A DNA stretch of 64,000 nt from NCBI RefSeq assembly GCF_020037475.1, contig NZ_JAIQDB010000007.1, forward strand, positions 62,001 to 126,000, given 5' to 3'. Positions 37,407 to 45,433 of this stretch are shown in pieces. Position 1 is the first letter of the stretch, and each line of letters starts with the position of its first letter. The DNA comes from Sutcliffiella deserti (GTDB lineage: Bacteria > Bacillota > Bacilli > Bacillales > Bacillaceae_I). The notes beneath the pieces are model-generated. The model had not been told where the DNA came from, ran no database searches, and saw only the letters and a list, made by a program, of their open reading frames with translations. A program made the translations under genes and the position numbers.

Positions 37407-38948
37407 TTAACTAAATACTTTATCCTTAAACTGCGCAAGCTTTTCTAAAGAGGATTTTTCCACATCAGCATGTAAGCTATTGCCGTGGGAGTCCATTGTT
37501 ACAACTGCGGTAAAGCCTTCTACCTTTAAGTGCCACATTGCTTCTGGGATACCGAATTGCATTAAATCTACCCCATCCACACCTTTAATACAGTCTGCAT
37601 AGTATTGTGCTGCTCCACCGATTGCATTCAGGTAGACGCCGCCATGCTCTTCTAATGCCTTTAACGTTTTTGGACCCATTCCACCTTTTCCCATTACCGC
37701 ACGGATACCGAAACGTTTCATAATGTCTCCTTGGTAAGGTTCCTCACGGATTGATGTTGTTGGGCCTGCAGCTTTAACCACCCAGTTGCCTTCATCATCC
37801 TTGAGCATTACTGGACCACAGTGGTAGATAATTTGACCGTCTAAATCAACCGGCGAGTCATTATCGGACAAATATTTATGAATTGCGTCGCGGCCTGTAA
37901 ACATGCGACCGTTTATGCGTACCACATCGCCGACCTTAAGCTCACGGATTTTTTCTTCTGTAATAGGTGCTTCTAAGACAATTTCATTTGCTTCTGAAGT
38001 AGCAGCCACTTCTTCCTGTTGCGCTACTTCCTTTGAAAAGTCGATCATTTCACCTTCCTGGTACATCCAATCCATAAGGTTGCCAGTTTCAGGATCAATT
38101 TTCACCCCAAGACGGCGGTATGCCCAGCAGTTATACGCAACTGATACAAAGAAACTTGCTGGAATGCGGTTTGCCACTCCAACTTTACAACCAAGCAGAG
38201 TAGTTTCCCCACCAAAGCCCATCGTGCCAATTCCTAGCTTATTTGCATTCTCCATTACGTATTCTTCTAACTGCTTTAACTCGGGGATTAAATTCTCGTC
38301 ATCTAAGCTACGGAATAATTGCTCCTTGGCAAGCTCATATCCAGAAGTTCTGTCGCCACCAATTCCCACTCCAATTACTCCGGCACTACAGCCTTGTCCT
38401 TGTGCTTGGTACACGGAGTGCATCACACATTTACGGATACCATCAAGATCACGGCCAGCACGACCCAGCCCTTCAAGTTCACATGGCAGGCTATATTGGA
38501 TATTTTTATTTTCACAGCCACCACCTTTTAAAATAAGGCGGGCATCGATGTAGTCCTCTTCCCACTGCTCAAACTTGATAACTGGTGTTCCCATTCCAAG
38601 ATTGTCGCCACTGTTGTCCCCTGTCAGTGAATCTACTGAGTTCGGACGCAGCTTCCCGTCCTTTGTTGCCTGTGCAATTGCTCCATAAATTGCTTCTTTT
38701 ATTTTAAGTTGGTTGACGCCAACCGGAGTTTTGATTTTAAATGTTGGAAGTCCTGTATCCTGACAGATCGGTGAGACATTTTCATCTGCCATTGTAATGT
38801 TTTCTGTAATGGTTGCAAGTGACATCGCAGCTCTCGTTCCAGCGCTCTCGCTTAGCTTCGCCTTTGCAATCGCACGGCGAACATCCTTAGGAAGCTTTGT
38901 TGATGTTTCCACGATTAATTGATACATGCTGTCGAATAATTTCTCCAT
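37407..38948 (-). CDS. Class I fumarate hydratase (Fe-S)
   Basis: 513-aa one-chain class I fumarase converting fumarate and malate in the TCA cycle. N-terminal alpha domain with the three cluster Cys environments SPICQDTGLPTFKIKT, QGQGCSAGVIGVGIGGDR and ETTLLGCKVG, and C-terminal beta domain with TTSIREEPYQGDIMKRFGIRAVMGKGGM. Oxygen-sensitive 4Fe-4S enzymes of this class are alternative to the class II FumC/CitG. A promoter (39027-39055) and a perfect cre (39062-39075) lie upstream. Start ATG at 38948 follows GAGAGGG. Confidence 0.94.
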   Translation of the reverse strand: MEKLFDSMYQLIVETSTKLPKDVRRAIAKAKLSESAGTRAAMSLATITENITMADENVSPICQDTGLPTFKIKTPVGVNQLKIKEAIYGAIAQATKDGKLRPNSVDSLTGDNSGDNLGMGTPVIKFEQWEEDYIDARLILKGGGCENKNIQYSLPCELEGLGRAGRDLDGIRKCVMHSVYQAQGQGCSAGVIGVGIGGDRTSGYELAKEQLFRSLDDENLIPELKQLEEYVMENANKLGIGTMGFGGETTLLGCKVGVANRIPASFFVSVAYNCWAYRRLGVKIDPETGNLMDWMYQEGEMIDFSKEVAQQEEVAATSEANEIVLEAPITEEKIRELKVGDVVRINGRMFTGRDAIHKYLSDNDSPVDLDGQIIYHCGPVMLKDDEGNWVVKAAGPTTSIREEPYQGDIMKRFGIRAVMGKGGMGPKTLKALEEHGGVYLNAIGGAAQYYADCIKGVDGVDLMQFGIPEAMWHLKVEGFTAVVTMDSHGNSLHADVEKSSLEKLAQFKDKVFS

Positions 38949-39026
38949 ATTAATAATCCCTCTCCTATCCCCTTGTTGAAAAACTAATATCTTTATCTAA
39001 ATTATCTATTCTTTTTCACAATAATT

Positions 39027-39055
39027 ATTATACTTGTTCTCTTGTAGTAGTTAAA
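39027..39055 (-). promoter_or_regulatory. SigA-type promoter of the fumarase gene
   Basis: Minus strand TTTAAC (39055-39050), 17-bp spacer, TATAAT (39032-39027), about 80 bp before the fumarase start codon. Confidence 0.6.
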
Positions 39056-39061
39056 GCTATT

Positions 39062-39075
39062 TGTAATCGATTTCA
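39062..39075. promoter_or_regulatory. cre site between fumarase and CYP152 genes
   Basis: TGTAATCGATTTCA fits the cre consensus TGWAANCGNTNWCA fully. It sits 6 bp upstream of the fumarase -35 box, a place where CcpA can activate as well as repress, and about 95 bp before the divergent CYP152 gene. Confidence 0.75.
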
Positions 39076-39169
39076 AAAGTATCCTTCCTGTACCATCCCT
39101 GTTAGGTTTAACCCAGGAAGAATAGGTAAATATAAACCATATATTGCTTAAAAGTTTGGAGGGTAATAA

Positions 39170-40429
39170 ATGGGAGAAGAAAACAGAATACCAAAGGAAG
39201 AAGGATTGGATAATAGTTTAAAAATATTGAAAGATGGCTACCGTTTTATTTTAAACCGGCAGCACCGGTTTCAGTCGAATGTGCTCGAGACTCGTTTATT
39301 GGGAGAAAAAGCAATCTGCTTAACTGGAAAAGAAACGGCAAAGCTATTTTATGATAACGATAAGTTTAAACGAAGCGGGGCAGCGCCTAAAAAGGCACAG
39401 AAAACATTATTTGGTGTAGGCGGCGTCCAAGGGCTGGATGGCGAAGCACACCATCATCGGAAAGCGTTATTTATGTCGCTTATGGATAAAAAAGACCTTC
39501 AGCAGATTGTGGATCTTACAAGAAAACAGTGGGAGTCTTCCTCTGTCAAATGGCAATCAGAAAAATCCGTAGAGTTGTATGAAGAATCAAAGAAAATATT
39601 GACCCAGGTGGCTTGTGATTGGACAGGTGTACCACTTAAAAAGAGTGAAGTTGACAAAAGAGCAGAACAACTTGGTGACCTGTTCGAATCTGCTGCATCT
39701 CTTGGAATAAAGCATTTAAAAGGTCGGAAATCCCGAGTGGCTGCTGAAAAATGGTTGGAGGATCTGGTGGAAAAAGTACGAGAGGATGAAATAAGCTTAC
39801 CAGAGGACCGTGCCCTTTACACTTTTTCATGGCATAAGGATCATGAAGGGAAGCTGCTTGATAAGAGTGTTGTAGCAGTCGAATTGTTAAACCTATTACG
39901 TCCAATTGTAGCCATTTCTGTCTACATATGCTTTTCCGCTCTTGCTGTTCATCAATTTCCTGAAGAATCAAATAAGCTAAAAACAGGCGAGGATGAGCGT
40001 CTGCAAAGGTTTGTCCAAGAAGTACGCCGATATTACCCTTTTTTCCCCTTCACGGTTGCGAGAGTAAAAGAAGATTTCAATTGGGAGGGATATACATTCG
40101 AAAAGGATACCTTAACCCTTCTTGATTTATATGGAACCAACCATCATCCAGACTTTTGGGAAAATCCTGACCGCTTCGAACCTGACCGCTTCAAAACATG
40201 GGATGGAAGTCCATTTGATTTCATTCCACAAGGTGGCGGTGAATTCGATATCGGTCACCGCTGTGCTGGCGAATGGATCACCATTGACATTATGAAAGTG
40301 AGCCTCGATTACCTGGTAAATAGTATTTCCTATGATCTTCCGAAACAGGATTTAAGCTTTAGTATGACTGAGATGCCAAGCTTGCCTGAAAGCAGGATTA
40401 TTATGGAGAATATTAGATTAAACGCATAA
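39170..40429 (+). CDS. Fatty-acid peroxygenase, cytochrome P450 CYP152 (CypC/YbdT-like)
   Basis: 419-aa P450 using hydrogen peroxide to hydroxylate fatty acids at alpha/beta carbons. Haem-ligand motif FDIGHRCAGE with Cys365, and the CYP152-specific R244-P245 pair in the I helix (NLLRPIVAIS) in place of the acid-Thr pair of monooxygenases; the GVGGVQGLDGEAHHHRKALF segment is also typical. No redox partner gene is needed or present. Start ATG follows GGAGGG. Ends with a strong terminator. Confidence 0.93.
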   Translation: MGEENRIPKEEGLDNSLKILKDGYRFILNRQHRFQSNVLETRLLGEKAICLTGKETAKLFYDNDKFKRSGAAPKKAQKTLFGVGGVQGLDGEAHHHRKALFMSLMDKKDLQQIVDLTRKQWESSSVKWQSEKSVELYEESKKILTQVACDWTGVPLKKSEVDKRAEQLGDLFESAASLGIKHLKGRKSRVAAEKWLEDLVEKVREDEISLPEDRALYTFSWHKDHEGKLLDKSVVAVELLNLLRPIVAISVYICFSALAVHQFPEESNKLKTGEDERLQRFVQEVRRYYPFFPFTVARVKEDFNWEGYTFEKDTLTLLDLYGTNHHPDFWENPDRFEPDRFKTWDGSPFDFIPQGGGEFDIGHRCAGEWITIDIMKVSLDYLVNSISYDLPKQDLSFSMTEMPSLPESRIIMENIRLNA

Positions 40430-40435
40430 GATAAG

Positions 40436-40467
40436 GCGCTTGGATTTATCTCCAAGCGCGGTTTTTA
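40436..40467 (+). terminator. CYP152 terminator
   Basis: GCGCTTGGA-tttatc-TCCAAGCGC followed by GGTTTTTATTT. The gene-free stretch onward to 40671 holds only a degenerate GC-rich patch (about 40545-40640) that recalls the family-A cores. Confidence 0.85.
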
Positions 40468-40671
40468 TTTAATTCAGATGATTTTATTGCTATATAGGAA
40501 CCCTGTTCTGAGAGATGTCCATTTTTTGTGAAGGTGGTGGGTAATCTTTTCGAGGGTTTGTTTCGTAGTCTCAGTTTCTCTAACCGCAGGAGACTTTTTT
40601 CGGGCGGACCATGGTCTCATTCACCTTCTTTGAGACCACTAGAAGAAAAAGTATACAGTGCTAACACAAAA

Positions 40672-40700
40672 AGACCCGAAGAATTATCTTCTTCAGGCCT
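40672..40700 (-). terminator. Terminator of the SE1561-family gene
   Basis: AGACCcGAAGAA...TTCTTCaGGcCT; on the minus strand followed by CTTTTTG. Confidence 0.65.
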
Positions 40701-40728
40701 TTTTATCTCAATTAAATCCGGTAATCAT

Positions 40729-40911
40729 TTACCAGTCCTTTTTAAACTGATTATATTTTCCTTCTAAATCGTCGAGCATTTGAATTAGACGGTCAATGTC
40801 ATCCACATCTGTCGATTCTGGATCAAGAGAGTCTACTACCTCCAGAAACATGTTTAAACGGTTTTTCAGGTAGCTTACTTGGGAATCCTTTTCTTCTGTT
40901 GCTTTACCCAT
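40729..40911 (-). CDS. SE1561-family small protein
   Basis: 60-aa acidic helical protein, SYLKNRLNMFLEVVDSLDPE...DIDRLIQMLDDLEGKY, matching the SE1561 family of Bacillaceae and staphylococci. Function unknown. ATG with GAAAGGTGAG upstream; own terminator downstream. Confidence 0.8.
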   Translation of the reverse strand: MGKATEEKDSQVSYLKNRLNMFLEVVDSLDPESTDVDDIDRLIQMLDDLEGKYNQFKKDW

Positions 40912-41044
40912 TCTATTCTCACCTTTCTTTATATCCTCAAAGTTTTGCTTCTATCGTACCGTACTAGCTGCCTACATTCAACATTTACAGATTACCACGC
41001 TCTTATACAGAAAAAATGATACAATATAGGATAGGTTTTTAATG

Positions 41045-41082
41045 AAGGCTCTTTTGTGATTTATTTTTGCGAAAACAGTCTT
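41045..41082. repeat. Mini inverted repeat with family-B ends
   Basis: AAGGCTcTTTTgtg...gcgAAAAcAGtCTT, 38 bp, lying directly in front of the yfkAB ribosome site. Its arms match the ends of the longer elements at 46903 and 56936, so it may be an internally deleted copy; it could also form a hairpin in the yfkAB leader. Confidence 0.5.
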
Positions 41083-41100
41083 ACAGAAAGAGGAGTATAG

Positions 41101-42225
41101 ATGAAATCAACAACACTTCAACCAATTACGCCTTCCTTCGATCCTTGGGAAGCTTATTTAGATGTAAAAGAATTTGGCATGATGGATTTAACGAATGTAG
41201 AGTTCACGACTACCACTCTGTGCAATATGCGATGTGAGCACTGTGCTGTCGGTTACACCCTTCAGCCGAAGGACCCACAAGCACTGCCACTGGATTTACT
41301 GCTAAGCAGATTGGAAGAGATACCGCGGCTGCGATCTATTAGTATTACTGGTGGAGAACCAATGATGTCGTTAAAATCGGTTAACCAATACGTCGTTCCT
41401 TTACTTAAGTATGCCCATGAGCGTGGCGTTCGAACGCAAATAAATTCTAATTTAACTTTAGATTTAGCTAGATATGAAAAAATCATTCCATATTTGGATG
41501 TTTTACATATTTCTCACAACTGGGGAACCTTGGACGATTTCGTTGAGGGCGGATTTGCGATGATGGAACGCAAGCCAACCTACGCTCAACGTGCAAGGTA
41601 TTTTGAGAAAATGATTGAAAACTCAAAGGCGCTTACCAAGGCTGGTGTAATGGTCTCTGCAGAAACGATGTTGAACAAACGAACCCTTCCACATATAGAG
41701 AATATCCACAAACAGATTGTCGAAGAAATGAACTGTCAAAGGCATGAGGTGCACCCTATGTACCCGAGTGACTACGCAAGTTCTATGGAAGTTATGACAC
41801 TTGAGGAAATGCGCTCAGCCATTCACCGTCTCCTTGATATGCGTCATGAGGACGTATGGATGCTATTTGGGACACTTCCATTTTACCCTTGCAGTGATAA
41901 TCCAGATGACTTGGCTCTTCTTAAGAGAGTGTATGCAGCAAAAAATGTGACGGTACGGAATGATCCTGATGGTCGCTCGCGGTTAAATGTAAATATATTT
42001 AATGGGGATATCATTGTCACAGACTTTGGTGACACACCTCCACTAGGTAATATTAAGACAACTGACCTGCCGACTGCTTACGCGAACTGGAAAGGCAGCC
42101 CCATTGCAAAAGAATTAGACTGTCATTGTCCTGCTGTTGAATGCTTGGGTCCTAACATTTTGGTGAAGAGTGCGTATTATTCCGAGCATAATTTTACGGA
42201 ACGAATAGCACAGATTAGTAAATAA
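41101..42225 (+). CDS. yfkAB: Radical SAM/CxCxxxxC protein YfkAB
   Basis: 374-aa radical SAM enzyme. N-terminal cluster motif TLCNMRCEHCAVG (Cx3Cx2C), GGEP motif ITGGEPMMS, and the family's C-terminal CHCPAVEC (CxCxxxxC), probably for an auxiliary Fe-S cluster. The family is conserved in Bacillaceae; reaction unknown. In B. subtilis the reading frame is split in the old annotation into yfkA and yfkB. Position before yfkD and after pdaA agrees with that genome. ATG with AAGAGGAG upstream; strong terminator after. Confidence 0.92.
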   Translation: MKSTTLQPITPSFDPWEAYLDVKEFGMMDLTNVEFTTTTLCNMRCEHCAVGYTLQPKDPQALPLDLLLSRLEEIPRLRSISITGGEPMMSLKSVNQYVVPLLKYAHERGVRTQINSNLTLDLARYEKIIPYLDVLHISHNWGTLDDFVEGGFAMMERKPTYAQRARYFEKMIENSKALTKAGVMVSAETMLNKRTLPHIENIHKQIVEEMNCQRHEVHPMYPSDYASSMEVMTLEEMRSAIHRLLDMRHEDVWMLFGTLPFYPCSDNPDDLALLKRVYAAKNVTVRNDPDGRSRLNVNIFNGDIIVTDFGDTPPLGNIKTTDLPTAYANWKGSPIAKELDCHCPAVECLGPNILVKSAYYSEHNFTERIAQISK

Positions 42226-42233
42226 GGAACATA

Positions 42234-42270
42234 AAAGGAGCTTAGAGTATTTCTAAGCTCCTTTTTTTTG
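42234..42270 (+). terminator. yfkAB terminator
   Basis: AAAGGAGCTTAGA-gtat-TCTAAGCTCCTTTTTTTT, near-perfect stem with a long T run. Confidence 0.9.
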
Positions 42271-42294
42271 GCTATTCACGCAGACTCTATTTTA

Positions 42295-42681
42295 CTAGGT
42301 TTTCAGCATCTCATCCAAATACTTTTTAGGATTTGCGATTTTATTCTCTATATAAAATGCTGCCATCGTTTTTATCTCTTCAATATAGTCCTTTTCGTTC
42401 ATGTAGTGGGGCGTTATATGTTCTAACTCCTTCACGCTACCTTCGACTTGAACGGTGTCCTTTAAGATGTTCACATATACCGACATGTAAATGACACCCT
42501 GATAGGTAATCGTACCTTTCACTCTTTGTTCTTCTAAATTAATTTCCGGATATTCAGTCTGAATTCCTGTTAAATGGAATTTTGTAAGACCCACACTTGC
42601 TTTAGTCTGGTGCTTTGCCCACCAATATAAGCCGACCGCTATCACAACCAACACAAAATATGTATAAGCAATCCCCATCAT
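42295..42681 (-). CDS. Uncharacterised 128-aa membrane-anchored protein
   Basis: One N-terminal membrane helix (about 4-20, YTYFVLVVIAVGLYWWA) and a soluble domain of about 100 residues (GTITYQGVIYMSVYVNIL, MAAFYIENKIANPKKYLDEML). Two consecutive ATGs follow AGGGGAG; the second (42678) is at better spacing. Family not recognised. Convergent with yfkAB. Confidence 0.65.
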   Translation of the reverse strand: MMGIAYTYFVLVVIAVGLYWWAKHQTKASVGLTKFHLTGIQTEYPEINLEEQRVKGTITYQGVIYMSVYVNILKDTVQVEGSVKELEHITPHYMNEKDYIEEIKTMAAFYIENKIANPKKYLDEMLKT

Positions 42682-42787
42682 CGCTCCCCTGCTTCCCTAA
42701 GAAATCCACCTACTAATTACTTCGGCATAAATTTACATAGGTTAAATTACCTAACGAAATTTAGGGTAATTTCAATAAAAAACCAAA

Positions 42788-42830
42788 AGGGGTCTGGCCC
42801 CTTTTTACAAATTAAGGTAACCAGACCCCT
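42788..42830 (-). terminator. yfkD terminator
   Basis: AGGGGTCTGG...CCAGACCCCT hairpin with T run on the minus strand. The same GGGTCTGG stem reappears in the purine permease terminator at 62711-62772. Confidence 0.8.
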
Positions 42831-42840
42831 TCTTTAGTTT

Positions 42841-43647
42841 TTATCGTGGGCGGTCAGATGCTGCGAAGATGAAGGATACGTGGTCTTGGACTGGGATCCA
42901 GGCTCCGATTCCTTGGGATGTTACGTTTTTGACCACGATTTTCTTTTCTTTGCCTTTTAGTACGAGGTAGACTTCTCCATAGGTAATTTTACCTTTTTCA
43001 TTCACTGCCGGTGTGTGCGCATAGAGATAGCCCAGCTTTTTAACAGGGATGTTGTAAATTTGATCTTTTTTGGTACCTGCTCCAACAATGGTTTGAAACG
43101 AAAGCGGCAGCTTTGTTTTTTGCATCGCTTTGAGCATCATCATTTGTTTTACTTCCTCAGAACTCGCTACTTTCGAGGTTAATCCACCTTTGACGCTTTT
43201 TTGTGCTTCCTGGCGGTAAAAGATTTGCTGTGGTGTAGTTCCCCCCCGGTTATCGGAGTAGTTTGTATTGATTTTTTGATACTCCCAATTTACATTTGTT
43301 TCTGCAGATTCGTAATATAGCGGCCAATGTCCTAAATAGATTGTCGCTCGGTAACCAATTGCTACCGGGGAAGGATTCACGCTTGACTCATTTAAAATTT
43401 TGATCAACCGAGGATTCTCTACTTTTACATTAGAAGAATCAATGAGTTCCTGCGCTAATTCGCTTGGTTGTAAATACGGAACATCTTGGGCAGGATTGGG
43501 ATAGGTATTATCTTTTGATATATCTAAAACGGAATTAGGTACCTCTATTTGCTTTTCATTTTCTTTTGCTTTCCCTTGTTCTGCTTGCGCATTCGTCACA
43601 AGGCCAAATGAAAGAACGAGGATAAAAAGTATTCGAAAAATTCTCAT
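42841..43647 (-). CDS. yfkD: YfkD family secreted protein
   Basis: 268-aa exported protein with signal peptide MRIFRILFILVLSFGLVTNAQA (cleavage after AQA) and the YfkD fold: PNSVLDISKDNTYPNPAQD, IGYRATIYLGHWPLYYESAETNVNWEYQKIN, and a C-terminal part with SQGIGAWIPVQDHVSF. No Cys. The family is restricted to Bacillaceae; function unknown. Position matches the yfkAB-yfkD order in B. subtilis. Confidence 0.9.
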   Translation of the reverse strand: MRIFRILFILVLSFGLVTNAQAEQGKAKENEKQIEVPNSVLDISKDNTYPNPAQDVPYLQPSELAQELIDSSNVKVENPRLIKILNESSVNPSPVAIGYRATIYLGHWPLYYESAETNVNWEYQKINTNYSDNRGGTTPQQIFYRQEAQKSVKGGLTSKVASSEEVKQMMMLKAMQKTKLPLSFQTIVGAGTKKDQIYNIPVKKLGYLYAHTPAVNEKGKITYGEVYLVLKGKEKKIVVKNVTSQGIGAWIPVQDHVSFIFAASDRPR

Positions 43648-43748
43648 GCTGTGATACTCCTTTCACTCTCTTTATTTATTCTTTGTACTGTTATCTTTTT
43701 CGAAGATATTACAGATTATCCATCTTTACCAATTATTTTTAAAAACTA

Positions 43749-43804
43749 GGCTGTTTTAACTCTGCTATTGCTTATCTTACCAAGAGCAGCGTTTTAACAG
43801 AGCC
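43749..43804. mobile_element. Solo terminal-repeat remnant of family A
   Basis: 56 bp: GGCTGTTTTAAC...GTTTTAACAGAGCC with GCTG/CAGC inside. The arms match the ends of the 185-bp element at 51523 but the GC-rich core is missing. Confidence 0.6.
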
Positions 43805-43821
43805 AAAGGATATAGAAAAAA

Positions 43822-43847
43822 ACACGAAAGCCTATTAGCTTTCGTGT
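43822..43847 (-). terminator. Terminator of the YczE-like gene
   Basis: ACGAAAGC...GCTTTCGT stem overlapping the last codons, followed by TTTTTTT on the minus strand. Confidence 0.8.
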
Positions 43848-44443
43848 CGCAACCTTTTATAAAACTTTTCCACTTTAGGATAAAACACTTGAATCAGCGG
43901 ACCAATCCCAAAGGTGATGATGAGGGTTCCGATTCCAATTGGCCCTTTGAAAATAAAAGCAAAGATTAGGGCTGTTATTTCTCCTATTGTTTTCGCTGTC
44001 ATGAGACTTACTTTAAAACGTTCTTGGATTGCCACCATTAAGTTATCAATGGGAACAAGGGGTAACTTAGAAGGCAGGTAGGTAGAGATTCCTAAGGAAA
44101 GGGTCATGATACCGATTAGTAATGTAACAAATCTTATCCCCAGATCTACTGGCACCCAAGCATTCATCACAAAGATCAGCCAAAAATCAATAAAAGTCCC
44201 GACTAGGAAAATAGTGATAACCGCTAAGTAATCTGGTTTCCTTTTTCCTAACACTGCATTAAAAGCAATAAGAATGATTCCTACAATGAAAACCCAGCTT
44301 CCCACAGTTAAACCAATCGTTTGCGATAATCCTACGTTCAGTGCATCCCAAGCGCCAGCTCCAAGGTTCGATTTAATTGTCAGACTAACCCCCAGAGATA
44401 AAATAAATAATCCTAATAGATAAAATAATATCCGTATTTTCAA
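43835..44443 (-). CDS. YczE/YyaS/YitT-family membrane protein
   Basis: 202-aa integral membrane protein with five to six helices; the start FYLLGLFILSLGVSLTIKSNLGAGAWDALNVGLSQ is the family signature. B. subtilis YczE affects lipopeptide production, but no general function is known. Start: TTG at 44443 with AGAGGAG nine bases upstream, where relatives begin; upstream ATGs at 44494 and 44482 have no ribosome site. Confidence 0.82.
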   Translation of the reverse strand: MKIRILFYLLGLFILSLGVSLTIKSNLGAGAWDALNVGLSQTIGLTVGSWVFIVGIILIAFNAVLGKRKPDYLAVITIFLVGTFIDFWLIFVMNAWVPVDLGIRFVTLLIGIMTLSLGISTYLPSKLPLVPIDNLMVAIQERFKVSLMTAKTIGEITALIFAFIFKGPIGIGTLIITFGIGPLIQVFYPKVEKFYKRLRHES

Positions 44444-44580
44444 TTCAAATAACTCCTCTACAATTAACTTGTCCTTTACCATTGTAAGCAACAAAACGTG
44501 AAATATGAAAAAGAAAAAAGAATAAAATTAATTAGAATATTTTTAACCTTTCAATTATATATTAGATTAACCCATTAAAG

Positions 44581-44741
44581 AAGGAGGGATAAAAGCCTAA
44601 CACCAACGAGTGAAGGAGGGATTCCCCCTACTTATAAGCTTTTTTCCTTAATACTCATATCTGTTAATGTGTACTTAGATGGTTCTTGTATGTCCTATAT
44701 GTTCGGAGACTCTCTGCGGCAAGTCGCACAGAGTCTTTTTT
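44581..44741 (+). other. Orphan terminator preceded by duplicated AAGGAGGGAT
   Basis: A strong intrinsic terminator (AGACTCT...AGAGTCTTTTTT, 44707-44741) has no gene in front of it. Upstream are two copies of AAGGAGGGAT (44581-44590 and 44613-44622), perfect anti-SD complements, without an open frame longer than 13 codons. A short non-coding transcript is possible. Rest of 44444-44949 holds the element at 44769 and nothing else seen. Confidence 0.35.
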
Positions 44742-44768
44742 GTTTGGCGTAAAAGGTAGTATGAACAT

Positions 44769-44808
44769 GGCTGTTTATTACCGCTGTGGTCTTCACATTT
44801 TACAGACT
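44769..44808. mobile_element. Small remnant of a family-A element
   Basis: GGCTGTTTATTACCGCTGT joined directly to TTCACATTTTACAGA, i.e. the left and right ends of the family without a core. Confidence 0.45.
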
Positions 44809-44949
44809 ATACTCACATGCCTAACTGTACCGAAACTAAAAGAAAAGAAAACAAGCACAAATTAATCTCACCCTGATTAAAAAGTGCAAAACAATGACAC
44901 ATTAACCAAGAGTAATTCATTGATTAGAGTCAGAAAGGTGAGATTATAG

Positions 44950-45369
44950 ATGAACGAGACAGTACAAGAGAAAATTATTTCTATGCTAAGCAATCATAAG
45001 GTCGGAACCCTTGCTACCATCAGAGAGAATCGCCCATATTCCCGGTTTATGCTATTTTTCCACGAAGACCTTACTTTGTATACGGCCACTAACCAACACA
45101 CACATAAAATTGAGGACATTAAGAGTAACCCCCATGTCCACATTTTATTAGGAAAGGATGCTACGAGCTGGAATGAGCCATACGCCGAAGTGGAAGCCGA
45201 AGCATCCATTGAGGAAAATCAAGAACTGAAAAATAAATTTTGGGATGCTAAGCTGTCAGAATGGATTAAGCGCCCAGATGATCCTGATTATATCTTACTT
45301 AAACTTACTCCAACCTCCATTCGGTATTATGAAAAGGCTGGCAGCGAGGCAGAAATTTTGTCATTCTAA
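44950..45369 (+). CDS. Pyridoxamine 5'-phosphate oxidase-fold protein (general stress protein 26-like)
   Basis: 139-aa split-barrel flavin-binding protein of the YdaG/GsiB26 group: LSNHKVGTLATIRENRPYSRFM and HKIEDIKSNPHVHILLG at the FMN-binding face. Members are general stress proteins with no proven enzymatic role. ATG with AAAGGTGAG upstream. I did not see a clear SigB promoter. Terminator shared with the convergent DUF2254 gene. Confidence 0.88.
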   Translation: MNETVQEKIISMLSNHKVGTLATIRENRPYSRFMLFFHEDLTLYTATNQHTHKIEDIKSNPHVHILLGKDATSWNEPYAEVEAEASIEENQELKNKFWDAKLSEWIKRPDDPDYILLKLTPTSIRYYEKAGSEAEILSF

Positions 45370-45384
45370 CAAAGCGAAGTAAAA

Positions 45385-45421
45385 AAACCTGTAAAACCAC
45401 AATCGGCTTTTACAGGTTTTT
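45385..45421. terminator. Bidirectional terminator
   Basis: AAACCTGTAAAA...TTTTACAGGTTTTT between convergent genes. Confidence 0.85.
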
Positions 45422-45433
45422 GCTTGTACTACA

